Source of the DNA: CAZLMW01 sp964560875
GTDB taxonomy: Bacteria > Myxococcota_A > UBA9042
Direction: 5' to 3'
NCBI GenBank assembly: GCA_964560875.1
Contig: CAZLMW010000030.1
Span: forward strand, 10,116 to 74,115
DNA: 64,000 bases
Part shown: positions 63,066 to 64,000 of the stretch, piece by piece
Position numbering within the stretch: the stretch's first letter is position 1
How the letters are laid out: each line of letters begins with the position of its first letter
The notes under the pieces: model-generated
What the model was told of the DNA's origin: nothing
The model's input: only the letters and a program-made list of their open reading frames with translations
Databases searched by the model: none
Translations under genes and position numbers: made by a program

Positions 63066-63770
63066 ATGAGCAGCAGCCAGGTCCGTGCCGCGTACTTCTC
63101 CGACGTCCTGTGCGTCTGGGCATATGTCGGCCAGCGGCGCGTCACCGAGCTCAAGAAGCAGTTCGGCGATCGCGTCTCGCTCATCTATCGGTTCATTCAC
63201 GTCTTCGGCCACGTACCTGACAAGATCGCCCGCAACTGGGCGGACCGCGGCGGCATCGATGCCTATCGTGACCACGTGCTCGGCGTCGCGGCGCAGTTCC
63301 CGCATGTGGACATCAGCCCGCAGGTGTGGACCCGCAACACCCCAGCGTCCGCGGGCCCGGCCCATGTTTTTCTCAAGGCGGTCGCGCTGTCCTGCGACGC
63401 ATCGCGCGAAGCCCTCTCCCCGCAAGAGCGCTGGCAAGGTCGCGACACCGTGGAGGAGGCCGCGTGGCAGGTGCGCCTCGCCTTCTTCCGGGACGCCCGC
63501 GATGTCTCCAAGCGCGGCGAGCTGCTCGACATCGCCCGCAGCCTCGACCTCGACGTCGACCGCATCAACCGCCACCTCGACGACGGCACCGCGCTGGCCG
63601 AAATCTGGCTGGATCAGGCAAGAAAAGAGCACCACGGCGTGGTCGGCAGCCCCACCTGGGTCCTCAACCGCGGACGCCAGAAGCTATTCGGCAACGTCGG
63701 CTATCGAATCGTCGAAGCCAACGTGGAGGAGCTGCTGCGCGGCAACGCTAAAAACCTGAGCTGGTGCTGA
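63066..63770 (+). CDS. DsbA-family/GST-kappa-like thioredoxin-fold protein
   Basis: A 234-residue DsbA-fold protein with no signal peptide, so cytoplasmic. GAGGG lies upstream of the ATG at 63066. The N-terminal active-site region reads 'YFSDVLCVWAYVGQRR': only one Cys, where DsbA has CxxC, so it resembles the GST-kappa/2-hydroxychromene-carboxylate isomerase branch. The cis-Pro loop is 'VVGSPTWVLNRG'. Between them lies the helical insertion typical of the family. Substrate unknown. Stands alone next to the fold-back repeat. Confidence 0.82.
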   Translation: MSSSQVRAAYFSDVLCVWAYVGQRRVTELKKQFGDRVSLIYRFIHVFGHVPDKIARNWADRGGIDAYRDHVLGVAAQFPHVDISPQVWTRNTPASAGPAHVFLKAVALSCDASREALSPQERWQGRDTVEEAAWQVRLAFFRDARDVSKRGELLDIARSLDLDVDRINRHLDDGTALAEIWLDQARKEHHGVVGSPTWVLNRGRQKLFGNVGYRIVEANVEELLRGNAKNLSWC

Positions 63771-64000
63771 CCGAGCGCGGACCGCGTGCGCAGGGTTAGT
63801 CGTCTTCGTGCGCAGACTTAGGGCCTGTCCCTGAATTGCGCACAATCCGACCGGTTTGTCGCTGGGTTCTATTGCTGGTCCCGTAACAGTTTGAAATAAC
63901 TACTCTCTCCCCGGCTCCCCGGGCAGAGATGGCCCGCAGCGCGCCGTGGATCTTCGTGGCCGACCAGCTCTGCACGCACAAGTCGGAAACACTGGTCCGC
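63771..64000. other. Window-edge stretch with no assignable gene
   Basis: No complete gene is visible. CGTGCGCAG occurs twice 22 bases apart (63785-63793, 63807-63815). On the minus strand a short open frame (63796-63981) contains 'WSATKIHGALRAISARG', faintly like a transposase helix-turn-helix, but it lacks the rest of such a protein. The AT-rich 63860-63905 stretch could be a promoter for a gene beyond the edge. Confidence 0.3.

Noticed and set aside
63796..63981. Possible transposase fragment on the minus strand
   Set aside because: Only a short helix-like stretch is suggestive; the frame ends without other transposase motifs and the window stops before the upstream part.

Overview
The window looks like a chromosomal segment of a high-GC, Gram-negative, predatory/soil-type deltaproteobacterial lineage (Myxococcota or Bradymonadota-like). 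The evidence is indirect: high GC throughout, four or more lipoproteins with a lipobox followed by a long Asp/Ala/Ser/Thr linker, giant Cys-rich proteins with the CDGVDNDCDGKTD motif, an RNA modification and MurB/RecQ repertoire typical of free-living bacteria, and no phage, rRNA or tRNA genes. I could not run any search, so the lineage is an inference.

Layout. 0-4.2 kb: a minus-strand operon (DUF1287-like protein, polytopic membrane protein, lipoprotein) ending in four tandem 28-bp hairpins, with a MITE-like inverted repeat and a truncated methyltransferase at the edge. 4.4-17.1 kb: plus-strand EamA transporter, a lipoprotein hydrolase, dusA overlapping a secreted fibrinogen-like protein, a small Nif11-like gene on the other strand, and a 1979-residue lipoprotein made of three Cys-rich/beta-propeller modules. 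17.2-21.2 kb: alpha/beta hydrolase and an ABC exporter whose permease is fused to a CPBP (CAAX) protease. 21.2-28.7 kb: minus-strand M28 peptidase and a reductive pyrimidine catabolism set (beta-ureidopropionase, dihydropyrimidinase, NCS2 permease, methylmalonate-semialdehyde dehydrogenase), with a divergent MarR-type regulator carrying a histone-like basic tail. 29.8-37.7 kb: rsuA, hsp20, recQ-murB, 3-methyladenine glycosylase, nitronate monooxygenase, methyltransferase. 37.8-40.3 kb: an apparent Ski2-like helicase that has lost its catalytic motifs.

40.2-57.2 kb is one long minus-strand run: ahcY, a class I aminotransferase, dapB, then nuoABCD, an uncharacterised twin winged-helix membrane protein, nuoHIJKLMN and an endonuclease/exonuclease/phosphatase-family protein. 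Many junctions overlap by 1-4 bases, so the nuo genes are almost certainly one transcription unit. nuoE, nuoF and nuoG are absent; the unknown membrane protein sits where they usually lie. 57.4-64 kb: a lipoprotein esterase, a family 2 glycosyltransferase, a csoR-copA copper operon with a readable promoter/operator, a fold-back repeat element and a DsbA-like protein.

Most notable for follow-up: the pseudo-helicase (37.8-40.3 kb), the membrane protein embedded in the complex I operon, the tandem hairpin array, the Nif11-like small gene, the permease-protease fusion, and recurring 15-bp tandem repeats inside three unrelated coding regions.
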